The notes below the pieces were generated by a model. It worked only from the letters and a program-made list of their open reading frames with translations. It did no database searches and was not told the origin of the DNA. Source: Hypomesus transpacificus (taxonomy: Eukaryota > Chordata > Actinopteri > Osmeriformes > Osmeridae). Taken from it: DNA of 64,000 bases. This document shows, piece after piece, positions 46,788-58,627 of the stretch; the stretch's first letter is position 1, and each line of letters starts with the position of its first letter. The position numbers were made by a program, and so were the translations under genes. The stretch lies in assembly GCF_021917145.1 (NCBI RefSeq), contig NC_061061.1, positions 13,208,908 to 13,272,907 of the forward strand, given 5' to 3'.

Positions 46788-48516
46788 TTATATACCCACC
46801 TACTCACTTGGGAGGCCAGATTCATCTGAGTAATGTTAGTCTTCAGACGGGCTTTGAAGAATAAGGATTTGTTGTCTTGTATTGCCTTGATTCAAGTAGG
46901 GCAGTATGCTTATTAGGTCTAACCTGATTGGTGGGGCTGTATGGTATTTACGTTTTGCCTGATTGGTAGCCTCTGCTGATTGGTCATTTACGGTTTACAT
47001 GCAATGGGATATTTACAGATGGCTAATGCACCGATTATTATGTTTTTTTTGTCTTCATCGCTATTTTTATTGTTGCAGTATGTAAGGCATTTTAATTTAT
47101 TTTAAATGGGTAATTTAGTGGAACTAGTTCAGGTGCCAGGAGGAAATGGCAGGGATGTAGTGGACGACTATGTCCTGTTATGTATATCTGTGCACTTAAG
47201 GTGCACATGTCATTGAGAGAGAGGGCAAACTAGATGTATCTTTTGATCTAAATAGATATTCTTTTATGAGACTCAGGAACCATTGAACCAGTGGGGCCTA
47301 TTGAGGTCCTTATCTATCCCTTTCCTGCACCTTCACCTCTGTTCTCTCGTAACCTTAGATATGTACTCTGGTCATCATGTTTTCTTCCCTCCCTGCCCTC
47401 ATAGTTTGAGGGGTTGTTCCGATGTTACACTGGACAAGACTGTGATGGTTTCTTTCCTGTTTTATGAATAATGTATTTTGTTTTGAAGGACTGTTTTGTA
47501 AAGGTTTTGAATCATTTATTTAGTATTTTGTCCCAGATGTTTGAAGTGCAAATGTATGCCAATCATTCAACTTTTTATTTCATACTGTGACGTAAATGGT
47601 AAAGTGTTCACAGACTTTTGCAATTGAATTTTAAATATAATTGTACAATCCTATGCTGTAGTTTATTCTAACATGAAAGCTCCTTTTTAATAATAGTAGT
47701 TCAACTACTTCTTGCAAGAGTGGAACAGCATTCAGAAATGGTAAGATTTGAAGATAATGAGGATCATTTTTTTATGAGTTAATAGTTCATGCCTTATCAG
47801 TAGTCAATCCCTTATCAGTAATCGGTCTATTCTATCAGAGGAGGAAACCCATGTCAAATAACAAATTATTTTACAGTTACTGGTCACTCAAGGACAATTA
47901 TGGTAAAAAATACAGGAGGTCTATATTATTTTTGAACTACTGTTTTTAAATAATCATTATTCATTTTTTAATTTTTTACTTTTTGTAGTGCCTTGGTGTG
48001 TATAAGTGTAATAGCTTGATACTTCCAAGTAGGAAAAGTGCTGGCTGGGACTTAAAACTACCAAGTGTCTTATTGGTCTTCCCTGCCTTGCCACTGAAGA
48101 ACACATCATCAAAGTAGTGCTCCAGTACTGTTATGTGAAGCAGCCAAGATGCAGGGTAGGATTCATGTTGCCACCTGTCAGTCCCACCTGACAGATCTGG
48201 GCCAACCTGTTAAAGGATCTGTCTTAAACGTAGTGATCGGTGGCATTTCAACTATTTTGACAACTTTGGGAGGTGATGAAATGCAAAACCTGATGTCAAT
48301 GAAATTGTGAAGTAAAGCAATAAAGAGCATGTCAAAGTGTATCTTGGCTGTGTGCCTCAGTTATATCTGCAGCAATTTAACAACTATCGGTCACTACATA
48401 TGCAGGTATGCACGGACACATTGATGCAATAAAAATAAAAAAACTGGTAAATTGTCAAATGTTTTATTCAAACACCATTTTAAAAATTCTAATTATGGCT
48501 GGGGGTTGTTGTTGAT
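46788..48516. other. Intergenic, between slc4a7 and the ENPP7-like gene
   Basis: AT-rich sequence without a recognisable exon on either strand. TTTATT at 48461-48466 reads AATAAA on the minus strand and could be the ENPP7-like polyadenylation signal. Confidence 0.5.
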
Positions 48517-48710
48517 TGTAGACTTTGAAGTTGGGATATGCTGTAGACTGGTCTGTAGACTGTGAGGTTGTGATATGCTGTAGACTGGTCGATAGAATGT
48601 GAGGTTGTGATATGCTGTAGACTGGTCTGCAGACTGTGAGGTTGTGATATGCTGTAGACTGGTCTGCAGACTGTGAGATTGTGATTTGCTGTAGACTGGT
48701 CTGTGTAGTT
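48517..48710. repeat. 37-bp minisatellite, about five units
   Basis: Units of 'gatatgctgtagactggtct' plus 17 more bases start at 48535, 48572, 48609, 48646 and 48683. They are nearly identical except for the second (gatagaatg) and the last. The array lies just past the end of the ENPP7-like coding region, probably in its 3' UTR. Confidence 0.9.
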
Positions 48711-48759
48711 TTATGAAGGGTGATTGTAGACTAGACTCAAGTCCATTCTGAAAGAAAAA

Positions 48760-51120
48760 CTATGTGACATTTAAAATAAGGAACATAACTGATGCCAGGA
48801 CACTTAAAGACATTTGACTTGTTCTGCTGTTTCCACCTGTAAACAGAAAAATGAGTAATTTGTTAGGGAATAAGTAGTCATCAGGTATTGGTCAGGTAAA
48901 AGGTATATATATAAGATATTTTAAGGATTACTAGGGGTATGTGTAATTTATGATATCACATTAGATGTGTTCAGTTTGGTGTTCCCTGCCTTTAAATGTA
49001 TTATCAGTATGAACATACTGTAAACAGTGATTTCTTAAGTTTTCCAATCTCAGTGTGTGTGTGTGTGTGTGTGTGTGGTGAGCTCACCACTATGCAGCAT
49101 GCCCTCAGTGAAGGCCAAGGAGCCATTGTTAGGGGCCGGGTCTACCTGCAGGAGCCTGCACATTAGGGAGTATATGTGGATGCTGTCGAAGGGCTCGGAC
49201 ACGTAACCTTTCTTGAAATCTGGTCCAAAGGCTCGAAAAATCATTTTCATGTCCATTAGCCCATTGTGGAATCCATGATCACCTTTGTTCACATAGACGA
49301 GGAGTCTCTGTATGGAATCAAACATGGCGTGTTACGCTCGTAACAGAGTCTAACGTCCTACTCTGTTAATGAGACTACTGTACTTCTGTACACTCGCAAC
49401 CAAAACAGGAAACTGCTATGGTTTCATCGTGACCTACATGACTTTGTGCAGAGTTGTCAGATGACTGAGCCTAAATGTTGTTTTGAACAGATTTAATGAC
49501 AAAGGTCAAACACTTACAGAGTTTAGGTTGAAGCCCTCATCAGCTATGATAATGATGGGTGGGATTCTTTCACTCTTGGCCAGATGAAAACTCCATGGCA
49601 TGTCCTCTTTCTTGAAAACCGTGAGGTTTGGTGCCTTGGAGAGAGCATCATAAACTTCCTGAAGCTTCCCTTCTTTCGGTGTTACCATCCCATACCCTCC
49701 GTAGTCCAGGAGCTCAAAGGAAGTCGTCTGGTAGAAGTTGAGGTACTTATTAAGGATGATCTCGTCTACCGCAGGTCTTTTTTTAATGGTGGTCATGCCA
49801 TGATCTGAGGTGATGATCACATTGAGGTGTTCTGTCAGACCCCAGCGTGTGATGGCGTCCCTCAGGTAGCCTAGGGTACGGTCTATCTGCCTGATGATCT
49901 CCCTCCTCTCTGCTGTCTCGGGGCCCACAGCGTGGCCCACGCTGTCTGGCTCCCCGTAGTAAAGAGTCACAAAATCAAAGTCCTCCTGGCTGAACCAACT
50001 CAACACTGTCTCAATGTTACTTTGCCACTCGGTCTCGTTGTCGTCTGGTTGACCGGGCTTTTCCACCAGAGCTCTGTTTACGGATTGGCCGCTGTAATTG
50101 GCCCCTCCTCCGGGGTAAAAGAAGGAGGCGGTTTTCAGACCTTGGTTCTGCGCTGTGATCCAAAGTGGCAGCACACCGTTGTCCCACCACTCAGATCTCT
50201 GCATTGTGGTTTTGTGAGGAACTTTTTGGTTCGTTGAGGTATTGAACATCATGTTGTGGACAACTCCGTGGTCCTCTATCCATCTACCTGAGATGACAGA
50301 CAAGAAGATGTGAATGTGTGAAATATTTCACCCACAGCTGAGCTCTCTGAGGTGTTATCAACAAGGAGTTGCTGGAATTCAGAAGTTATTGATGATCAAG
50401 CCGTTAACTTGATAGTTGATGAACTGTAACATGTCAGTGAGGGTGACCAAAGTCTCATGAGGCAAACGATTAAGTTGATTATATAATACTGAACCAGAGC
50501 AGAGGTGAGCCAGGTTTTTTTAAACGGAAGCTTTACTCAAACACTAAGGTAATACAGTTGATTTAGTGAGACAGAGGTAACGGTCTGATCTCTGAGGAGA
50601 ATCACTGTCCCTAGGAAGACTCTTGTTTGAATAGTATTTTCCTCCCCATTGAACCATGTCTGTCATATTTAAAAATGAAATTATTGTTATCATTTATTTA
50701 CAGTGTACAAACCCTTTAAACTAAACATTGAAGATGTTCAAAGCTGCGTTGTCAAGGAATAAACACTTAAACCAAATGTTAGCTAATATACACGCCGTCA
50801 TTATAGTACAATATCATAGGATTCCCAGCCAGCTGGTGTGGTGTGGAGCAGGTGATGACGCTTCCTGATGCTTCCTTACCAGTGATGGTGGTGAAGTGAG
50901 AAGGAGAGGTCATGGTGATGGCTGGTGGAGTGATGTACTTGGCTTTGACCCCATCCTGCACCATTTTGTCCATGTTTGGGGTGTCCACATCCTGGTCGTA
51001 GTCCCATCTAAAACCATCAAAAGAGATCACCAGTAACTTCTTGTTTGTTTTCTTGACCAGTGGTACTGAGTCTACGCTAAGAATTATTGCCATTAGGCAT
51101 ACCAACAGCTCCAACTTCAT
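48760..51120 (-). CDS. enpp7: ENPP7-like alkaline sphingomyelin phosphodiesterase
   Basis: Four coding exons on the minus strand (51120-50880, 50287-49518, 49307-49088, 48836-48760) join in phase to 435 aa. A signal peptide (MKLELLVCLMAIILSVDS) precedes the alkaline-phosphatase-type phosphodiesterase fold. The two-zinc ligands and nucleophile of the ENPP family are all visible: ISFDGFRWDY, Thr in ITMTSPSHF, GEPDSVGHAVG, ITSDHGMT and NKGDHGFHN. RWIEDHGVVHN, FFYPGG and VTLYYGEPDS match ENPP7 closely. Mammalian ENPP7 sits on intestinal brush border and splits sphingomyelin to ceramide and phosphocholine. The short last exon ends in a hydrophobic segment (SVLASVMFLILNVT), consistent with a C-terminal membrane anchor or GPI-type signal. 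An in-frame ATG six codons upstream (51138) is less likely because MKLELLV starts the hydrophobic core at once. Confidence 0.92.
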
Positions 51121-52217
51121 TGTGATGTCTGTGGTCACTTGTACAGCTCACAACTAAAGCATTTGGACAAGATGCGTGGTTTTATACTCGTGGTGGTTGG
51201 TGGGTGGATAAGGATAAGCTTAAAGATTGTTCTCAAGGATAAATCCTTGGGCATGTTTCAAGACCTCATGTTATAAACTGTTATCTGAGATTTATTGTTA
51301 ATGGCTTGTGTCAGGCCAGAAAATGAAACAACCTCTCAGATAAGGTTTTGCCTACTAAGCAAAGAGGGAGAATTCAGTTGCTTTGATTTAAATGGTATTT
51401 GTTTCGTATTTCTGTGTAGTCACAGATGGCCTTGGGTTCGGCACTATCAATTCAAATACAAAGGTGTAAAAACAACGCATAGTGATATACCGGGGTGAAG
51501 TCACGATACTGTCAGCGAGTCATGGTGCATCCGGGAGGTTCTCCGGAAGTGGGAAGGAGTGAAGTGGAGTGTGTACTGGAAATGGGGAGGAGTGGAGTGT
51601 CTGTCGTTTCTCAAGACGTTGTTAACTGTTGTCATTTGTGCTAAACCAAGATCAATAACTACCAAGTTGTATCTTGATGTTTCGTAATGATGAGCAGCAA
51701 AAAAAGATATAAACAAATGAGACTGCTAGTTTTGCACATAGCTTGATAACAGTGTCAGATACAGTTCACAGAGTTTACAGAGTAGTACTGTTTCACAAAC
51801 TGTTCCAATAGACAGTCTTTCTTATGTTCATGTTATTAGGACTGGCAGGTGTACAGTAGGTTCATACTATTTTAGGTACTCACATGCTACAGTATTTCCC
51901 CTAAGCAACCCATCACAAAAATAGCTTAATTACAATAGTGTGCTAAAACAGGGGGTGGGGTGTGTGTGTGTGTGTATGTGTTTGTGTGTCACAATTGAGG
52001 TGCAGTTGCTCCAGATAGGGTGAATGGAGAATCTACTCAGTGGGATGTTGTGGTATCTCAGTAGGACGTTCATGTGCCTGTGTGGGCGGGGTGACAGCCG
52101 TAGGTGGAGCTCCAGTGAACAGAGAGGATGGGCAGCATGATGTCACAGTCACTGTAGTGCTACCACAGTCCTGCATTCCTGCTCCTGTCTGGAAGCCTTG
52201 ACAACAAAAAGGAAATC
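51121..52217. other. Divergent intergenic region, ENPP7-like / tmem116
   Basis: About 1.1 kb between divergent start codons. A GT-rich tract lies at 51958-51989. On the minus strand 'ataaaacc' just upstream of the ENPP7-like start (complement of 51178-51185) could serve as a TATA-like box. No exon was recognised. Confidence 0.45.
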
Positions 52218-55200
52218 ATGGCAACTTTTAGGGTCTTCTCAAACAACACTCAGCAAAACACAACACAATCTGAAGACTGGACCGTTGTGAGTAAAACTTT
52301 CAGAACTTTAGTCAGAACCCCCCCCCCCCCCCCTCCCCCCCCTGACTAAAACAACAACAGCAAAACACTTAAATTGATTCAGCTAACACATCTGTCCTAT
52401 CCACAGGTTTACACTGCAGTCAGGTGGATCCAGTTGATAATGGCAGTTCTGAGGTATGGAAGAAGGATTCTCTGTGTTATTATGCACTTCAGTTCTGTTG
52501 TGTCGTCAGCCTCATAGTACAGTTATAGTAACCAGGTCCTTTAATGTCATGCAGCATTTTAGGAGCTGGATCCATTGTTTTTCATGCATCTTCCAAAAAA
52601 CTCACCCGGACTCCAGAGGTTAGTAAATATGACCGGCTTTGCCTTGGGAATGACATGTATTAAATGCTCTCTATGTTTGTCATGTCACATTGTAGAATTG
52701 AAGATTAGACTAGAGAGGACTAGAATGATCCTTGTTAAAGATGATGGTCTCCTTCCCAGATCCAGGCTCTGTTTCTCCTGAGTGTGACAGACATGCTGCT
52801 GGCACTGGGCTGGCTGGTTGGAGCGGTGTTGTTTTCCCAGGGTCGAGATAATCACACCACCTGCTACAACCTGCACACTTTCGAACAGGTATGACCTCAG
52901 TGGGCTAATCTACACCACCTGGTAATGTAACAGCCCTAACTTGAACATTGCAAAAGTGAATTGATAATATTTGGCTCGCTGCAAAAGCATTGAACTCAAT
53001 GATATTGCTTGGAGAAATAACTGAAGATTAGCTGGCAGACAATTGGACTTTCCAGGTCTCTACCTAAGTAGGCCAAATAGAACTAGAGCAATAGGGACAG
53101 TTTCAGCCCAGTTTCACTTGTTCAGTGTTTAGAGCAGGACAACACTGGTCTGTGGATGACCCATTTCCCTGGTTCTAGTTTACTGGCCCATGGATAAATA
53201 AACAAGGCAATGTTATGAGCAAATCAGTCCTTATTCAAACAGAATATTTTCTATTAAAACGCATCAGGGGAAGTCAATTGCAACAGTTTGGCATTGCGTC
53301 ATGTTCCTACTTTCCATAGTTTGTCTGTATATTTGACAACATACAGTAATCTAATTAGGGAACCGAAACAATTTGTGATTCCAGGCTGGACTTTCTAGTG
53401 TTGCCCTATATTTTACCAATACAGCTCTCTTAGTTCTACCTATACATCTCCTCAGATCCTGGGGACACATAATCATCTAATGTAATACTAGTGCATCCTG
53501 TAGTGTGGTAAATGATCTGTAATCTGTTGTTACATATTATTGACTGTTTTCAGATGCTGTACATGACCTCCTTCAGCTACACTGTGAACTACATGTGGGC
53601 TCTTTACAGTAGCATCAGCACAAGGTTCTACTGCAGTGTCAGTGGAGGTCCTTCTCAGGTAGGTGCCTAACTGTAAAACACAGTTGTTGTATATTCAAAA
53701 AAGAAAATCAGGTGGTAATACTTTGTGTAACATGACCTTAAATTCAAGAGATGAATGGTACCATCTGGGGTCTCTCCACCTCATAGTTTCTCTTGTCATG
53801 TTTCAGTTTCCCCGCAAAGTGAGCACCTTCTGCAAGATGGCTGCTTACATGTCCTGGTAAGCACGGTGCAATGATGCACCTATCAGCACCCAGACTGTCC
53901 CTGCCTCTGGTACGGCCTGCCTCTGGTACGGGCCTGCCTCTGGTACGGGCCTGCCTCTGGTACGGGCCTGTCCCTGACTCTCTATTCCCTCAGGGTGCTT
54001 CCTGTTCTCCTGATGACGCCGGTGTTGATAACTGGAAACATGGAGAAGTGCCATGCAAACTTTAGTCAGCCTTACCAGTAAGTCTGGAGTGTCGAACTGC
54101 GTCAGAGAGCACTTGTACAACGGTAACAAACGTTGTCGTTAAGCACATTTAAGATATCAAAGGGCTAGGTGAATGTTTAAGACAAAGCCAGCAGCATCCA
54201 CAGTCCGAAATATTTCTTTTGGATAAAACCATTTTCATGGAACCTTTTTCAATGATTGATCAATGATTGATCTGACTAGTATCCCTGTCCCTGCTCACCA
54301 GGTGTCTCCTCATGCACACGGGGGCTCTTTACCCACCCCCCCATCCCACAAAGGAGCACCAGATCACAGCCTGCACTCTGGTCCACCTGTTCAGCATTGC
54401 TGTCTTCCTGCTCGCCTTCTTCTTCACCTGGGTGGGGATTGTGGTGAGTTGGATCTTTGGATGATACAAACTATGCTGAATAGGCATGTATGGAAAATGA
54501 CAACCAATCAGTCAAAACAAACCTTATGTTCACACACACACACACACACATCATACACAATCACATCCATGGATGTACCAGTGAAGTCAAACATCTCTTC
54601 CCCACCAGGTGCTGATTGGAAAGTCCCGCCATATTTACAGACGTTGCGTCACCTCCAGTGGTTTCCTAGGGGACCGCCAGTGGGCATCCCTCCGTGTTGT
54701 GGACAGACGTGTTCTCCTCTACCCCTCAGTCTTCCTCTTTTGCTGGGGACCAGGTAACTACTGACCCTCTGAACAAACATGGCTTGCTTGTGTGCTGCCC
54801 TGCGCAGGATTGTCTCTCTGACAGAGAGAGCATGTCTGTGTGCTTCTGTCTCCTAGCTGTGTTCCTGGCAGTTCTCAGGCTCTACAAGCCCACCGCAGTG
54901 GAGGGACTCGTGGGAGTGGTGCTCTACTTATTACAGGTAGGACTCCATCTGATCACCAATGAACAAATCCTGACAGCGGCGTAACAAGGACTTGGCGGGC
55001 CCGAGTGCAGATCTCACCAACGGGCCCCGTACCGACCTATCGTCAGGCGAAATTATTGAGTTTTCAGTTTAGCGATGCGCAAGGAAATTTAGGCTACTCA
55101 TGATGTACAATTAAGGGTAACGACTGCTCCTTCTATGTGAAGATAGATTACGGTTTTCAAAAGTGAACGGCTCTGACTCGCGAGTCTCTGGCTCTAGATT

Positions 55201-56529
55201 ATGCTTGCTACAACACAGAATGAGCATAATGGAACAGTCAGTCGTGAGCTATTTTCCGACTACATCCTGCACATAGTTTACTATATCTAACCTGGCCGCT
55301 GCCTGGTAGCCTAGGCCTATATGTGCATTTTTATGACGTTTAATAGCCATGTCAACTGCATACACCAGACAGTAAATGTTATGTAATTATTAGCCTACCC
55401 TGGTGGCTGAGTTTCACACTCATTGCTGTTGCCGGGCTGGGGGTCAGACGTAGCGTCCTCTTCAACACGCTTCGCCACAATCCAAATGAGGATAGTTTTG
55501 ACAGCTTTGCCACCCTTACATCTTGCTCTTTTCGTTCCTGCCGCTTTCTGGAGCCACTTTTATGTTAAAGGGTATGGCATGGGGTAGCCTAATTCGCTTC
55601 AAAACGCTAATGCAACACAACTGTAGTATCCCAACAACTGTCTGTGGTATTCCAACAACTGGATGGGAACAATCGTGTGTGGGTGGGCGGGAATCTTTGA
55701 CAACAATATTACCCAGACATCCTTGCTATTTTTCGAGGGCAATATTACTTAATAAAAACGACATTTGTTTCATTCAGCAAAAGGCAAATGAGGAAAAATT
55801 AATTATTTGCTGTTGTTAACACTGACTGTTTTTAAAATGTTTATTGGGCAAGTGATAGCTCATAATTATGAATAACTGACACCATAATTGAGAAATGTTT
55901 GCGAATTGATAAGAGTGGATCATATGTGATCCTCAACTTGCGGTATAACAGCGGTGCAAGGGGCCTGGTCAGATTGCCTTAAGGGGCCCGGTCAGGTTGT
56001 CTCACTTTTACTGTGAGATCGAGGACGGGCCCCCTTTTGCCACGGGCCCTAGTGCAGCTGCACTCCTTGCACTCCCTATAGTTACGCCACTGAATCCTGA
56101 TCACGCAATGGTCTACAGGAGGCGTTTGGCCTAACTATTCCCCTACCTGTTACTGTAATGCACAGCTTTTCTGGCCTTTGAAAGTTATGGCAGTGTGTTC
56201 TGGCTAAACAACCCTATTCAAAGTAATTATTCATCAAACAGTGCTGATATTGGGACTAGCTTGTTAAAGATTAAGGTAGAAAAAAAAGATGTCCCAAGAA
56301 GAAGGAGTAACCCTGCTCTACCTTCACTGGCTGATTCCATCCCCGTCTGTCTCCCCCTCAGGCCTTCTCCTCAGCCTCCCAGGGCCTCCTCAACTCACTG
56401 GTGTACGGCTGGACCCAGAGCACCTTCCGTTCAGCTAGCAAGGCCTCACTGAGGGATGTTGATACCCAGACGCCACTTCTCCAGTCTCAGAAGAAAGGCT
56501 ACCAGACAGGCCTGCGCACCATGGGCTAG
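52218..56529 (+). CDS. tmem116: Transmembrane protein 116 (7TM, GPCR-like)
   Basis: Exons 52218-52286, 52407-52453, 52563-52618, 52760-52888, 53554-53658, 53807-53856, 53994-54077, 54302-54443, 54609-54753, 54857-54936 and 56362-56529. Matches to vertebrate TMEM116 include PEIQALFLLSVTDMLLALGW, NFSQPYQCLLMHTGAL, SSGFLGDRQWASLRVVD, FCWGPAVFLAVL, SQGLLNSLVYGWTQ and DVDTQTPLLQSQKK. Several hydrophobic segments fit a seven-pass membrane protein; its ligand and function are unknown. The N-terminus has N-glycosylation sites (NNT, NTT). The junction of exons 2 and 3 does not fit: exon 2 ends with two spare bases while exon 3 needs one to give GAGSIVFHASSKK, and about two residues are missing there compared with human. 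Every later junction is in phase. The first two exons are therefore less certain than the rest. Confidence 0.85.
53888..53971. repeat. About 19-bp minisatellite in tmem116 intron 6
   Basis: Four units of 'ctgcctctggtacgggc', one shortened by a base, lie between exons 6 and 7. Confidence 0.9.
54974..56092. mobile_element. hAT element (1.1 kb) in tmem116 intron 10
   Basis: Termini 'cagcggcgtaac' and 'gttacgccactg' are inverted repeats. Just inside them the ends are GGGCCC-rich and also mirror each other. AATCCTGA flanks both sides (54966-54973 and 56093-56100), a perfect 8-bp target duplication. No transposase frame is visible, so it is nonautonomous or decayed. Confidence 0.92.
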
Positions 56530-57736
56530 GGGAGTCCCTGGCCTCGGCATACTAGAGAGGCCAGCACACCAGACTACCCTGTGGGTAGAAGAGTGTCTGG
56601 GGCCGTGGTGTACCACAGTCGTGATTACCACTGAACGAGAAGTTCATAACAACGTCAGGAGGACACTGAACTGTACCAGCTGTGTTTCTGTTGCAGGGCT
56701 TGGAAAATCGGGGTTTTGTTTTGCGATTTGGGGAAACCCCTTTGTTGTGTGTGTGAACAGTTATAGTAGTTGTTGTGGTTGTGAAGAAGAAGTGCAGAAA
56801 CTGAATAAGAGAGAGACTTTCAGCTGCCAGGCTCTAAAGAGCAACCATAGTCAGCAGATGAACTGTCAGGGGGATTTTATACACAAGGAAGTGTTTCACT
56901 GAAACAGGAAATGAGACATCTGTACTGGTCACATCAACTCCCTCGCCTGGGCTGTTTTGATGGTTCACAATGGAACGCAAAATGTTTTCACATTGTCTCA
57001 CAAAAATCCCACTTTTCTCTATGGCAGTGTGGTTGAAGAGCTTGAGAACTGGGTGGAAAAGCTCCTAACAAACATGTACTGAGGGCCCCTAGACCTCGCC
57101 CTAACACTCACTTCACATTGCCCAACCTTGCAGAAGACCCTCAGAGGCACCGTCATATTTGATCTGGAATCAATAAGGGGACGTCATTCACAAGGCAAAC
57201 TCTTTGTATAGTCATGTGACCCTGGCCATTGTGAACAGGCCCTGTGTAGAGTGTGGGATGTTTTTTGCAGGTCAGCACACTAATTCTTGGTAATGCGATG
57301 GAATGTGTTAGTCAGCATAGGACAACTTTGCACAGAAGGCTTCATGCTGGGCTGTATCTCCCTTCTATAAAATAATATTCTTATCCAATTGCCGGACAAT
57401 GTTTTGAAAGGTTTATGCAGCTTGTGGAGTTTTATCTTATGTGAGAGGTTGTTGAAGGCAACTATAAGTGTTTTTGCTATGCATGTCTTATACCCTTGTG
57501 GATTAAACCTTTTTAGTCTGTATTATTGACACCTCAATAAGGTTTAATTTCAACGAAGTAAAGTACTAATTTAATGCTCATCTTTACAAAAGGTGTGAAC
57601 TACTACAACATTCTTAAATCTTTTAATTTTTTTATTGTGACATCACATTTAGAATTCTGTCATTTGGATTTACCATGAATAACAATAAATTAAACCTCCC
57701 CCAAAAAGATTGTGTTTTTCTTCATTGTGTGCCAAG
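56530..57736. other. tmem116 3' region and upstream of the SPATA46-like gene
   Basis: Probably the tmem116 3' UTR followed by AT-rich spacer. No other exon or repeat family was recognised. Confidence 0.45.
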
Positions 57737-58627
57737 ATGAAGTCTTCACACACTCTCCTAAGAGATTCCAGGGTTTTTGAAAGGTTCATGGACAGGACGG
57801 GTGAGCATTTTCTATTTTTTATTTTTTTACAAATAAACCCTTTCAAATTTGATCGATTAATAAATGGATTTGTTGTCCTTGTCATGCACCTTTTCATTCA
57901 TTCATGATGTTTGAGGACTGTACAGAAAGACAACCCAATGACAGGTGGCTGAATGATAGAGAATTTTCATCAGATCAGGTTAAAATGTCCCCGATATGCA
58001 GCACACGACAATCGCAACACAGACGTCAGGATACCAGCTATTTCTCCCTGCCATCCAGGTTTCCAGTGGGGCCCATTCTTCACCCAGACCCCAAGAGTAG
58101 CTGAGCACTCCATCCTGGGAGCTAAGGCCCCCGAACCCTTCTTTCCTCCTCTGAAGCCTGCGGGGGTCACCTCCCACCTCAGGCACTCAACCAGGAAGGG
58201 GGGCAGCATGTCCGTGGAGCCCAAGCCCACCTCAGACTACCTGGACTTCCGATTCCTGCGAACCTGCTCGACGCTGGAGAAGATCCAGGGGGAGCTGCTG
58301 TACCGCTGTGCCAGCTGCCTGTGGTACTACCCAAGTCTGGTCTCTCTGCAGACACATATCCAGCAGGGCTGGAAGGAGGGCTTCAGCTGCAGAGTCTACT
58401 ACAAGAAGCTGAAGGAGGTTCGCTGCCAGAGCAAAATTAAAAGACTCCAGGGAGGGCAATTTGAGGGCAATGACCCGCCGCACGGCAGCCCCTTTTCACC
58501 GGGGAAGAAAATTGTGACGTTAGGGGAGGATGTGAGGTCACAGGGTGGAACCACCGGGGAGACCGAGCAGAGAAACCGTCAGGTACAACAGTGGCTTGCT
58601 GAAATAGAGGGCTTTACTGGCCTCTAA
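57737..58627 (+). CDS. spata46: SPATA46-like protein
   Basis: Two exons (57737-57800 and 58059-58627) join in phase to 210 aa. The diagnostic block is near residues 110-160: ELLYRCASCLWYYPSLVSL, then THIQQGWKEGFSCRVYYKKL. It matches the end of human SPATA46 (YKCVACCRMYPTLDFLKSHI, then KRGFREGFSCKVYYRKLK) including the Cys-x2-Cys and the His spacing, which looks like a degenerate zinc-finger. Human SPATA46 is a testis protein of the sperm nuclear envelope. The N-terminal half shows little similarity. Start: the ATG at 57737 is the only one whose exon ends in the phase needed (MKSSHTLLRDSRVFERFMDR). A further upstream exon cannot be excluded. Confidence 0.75.

Noticed and set aside
54974-56092. 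Extra tmem116 exon in intron 10
   Set aside because: The segment is bounded by inverted repeats and an 8-bp duplication and holds no frame fitting the protein. Exons 54857-54936 and 56362-56529 join directly in phase.
57953-58058. N-terminal extension of the SPATA46-like frame (MIENFHQIRLK)
   Set aside because: A good acceptor at 58058 joins the upstream exon in phase, and the extension has no likeness to the family. It is probably intronic.
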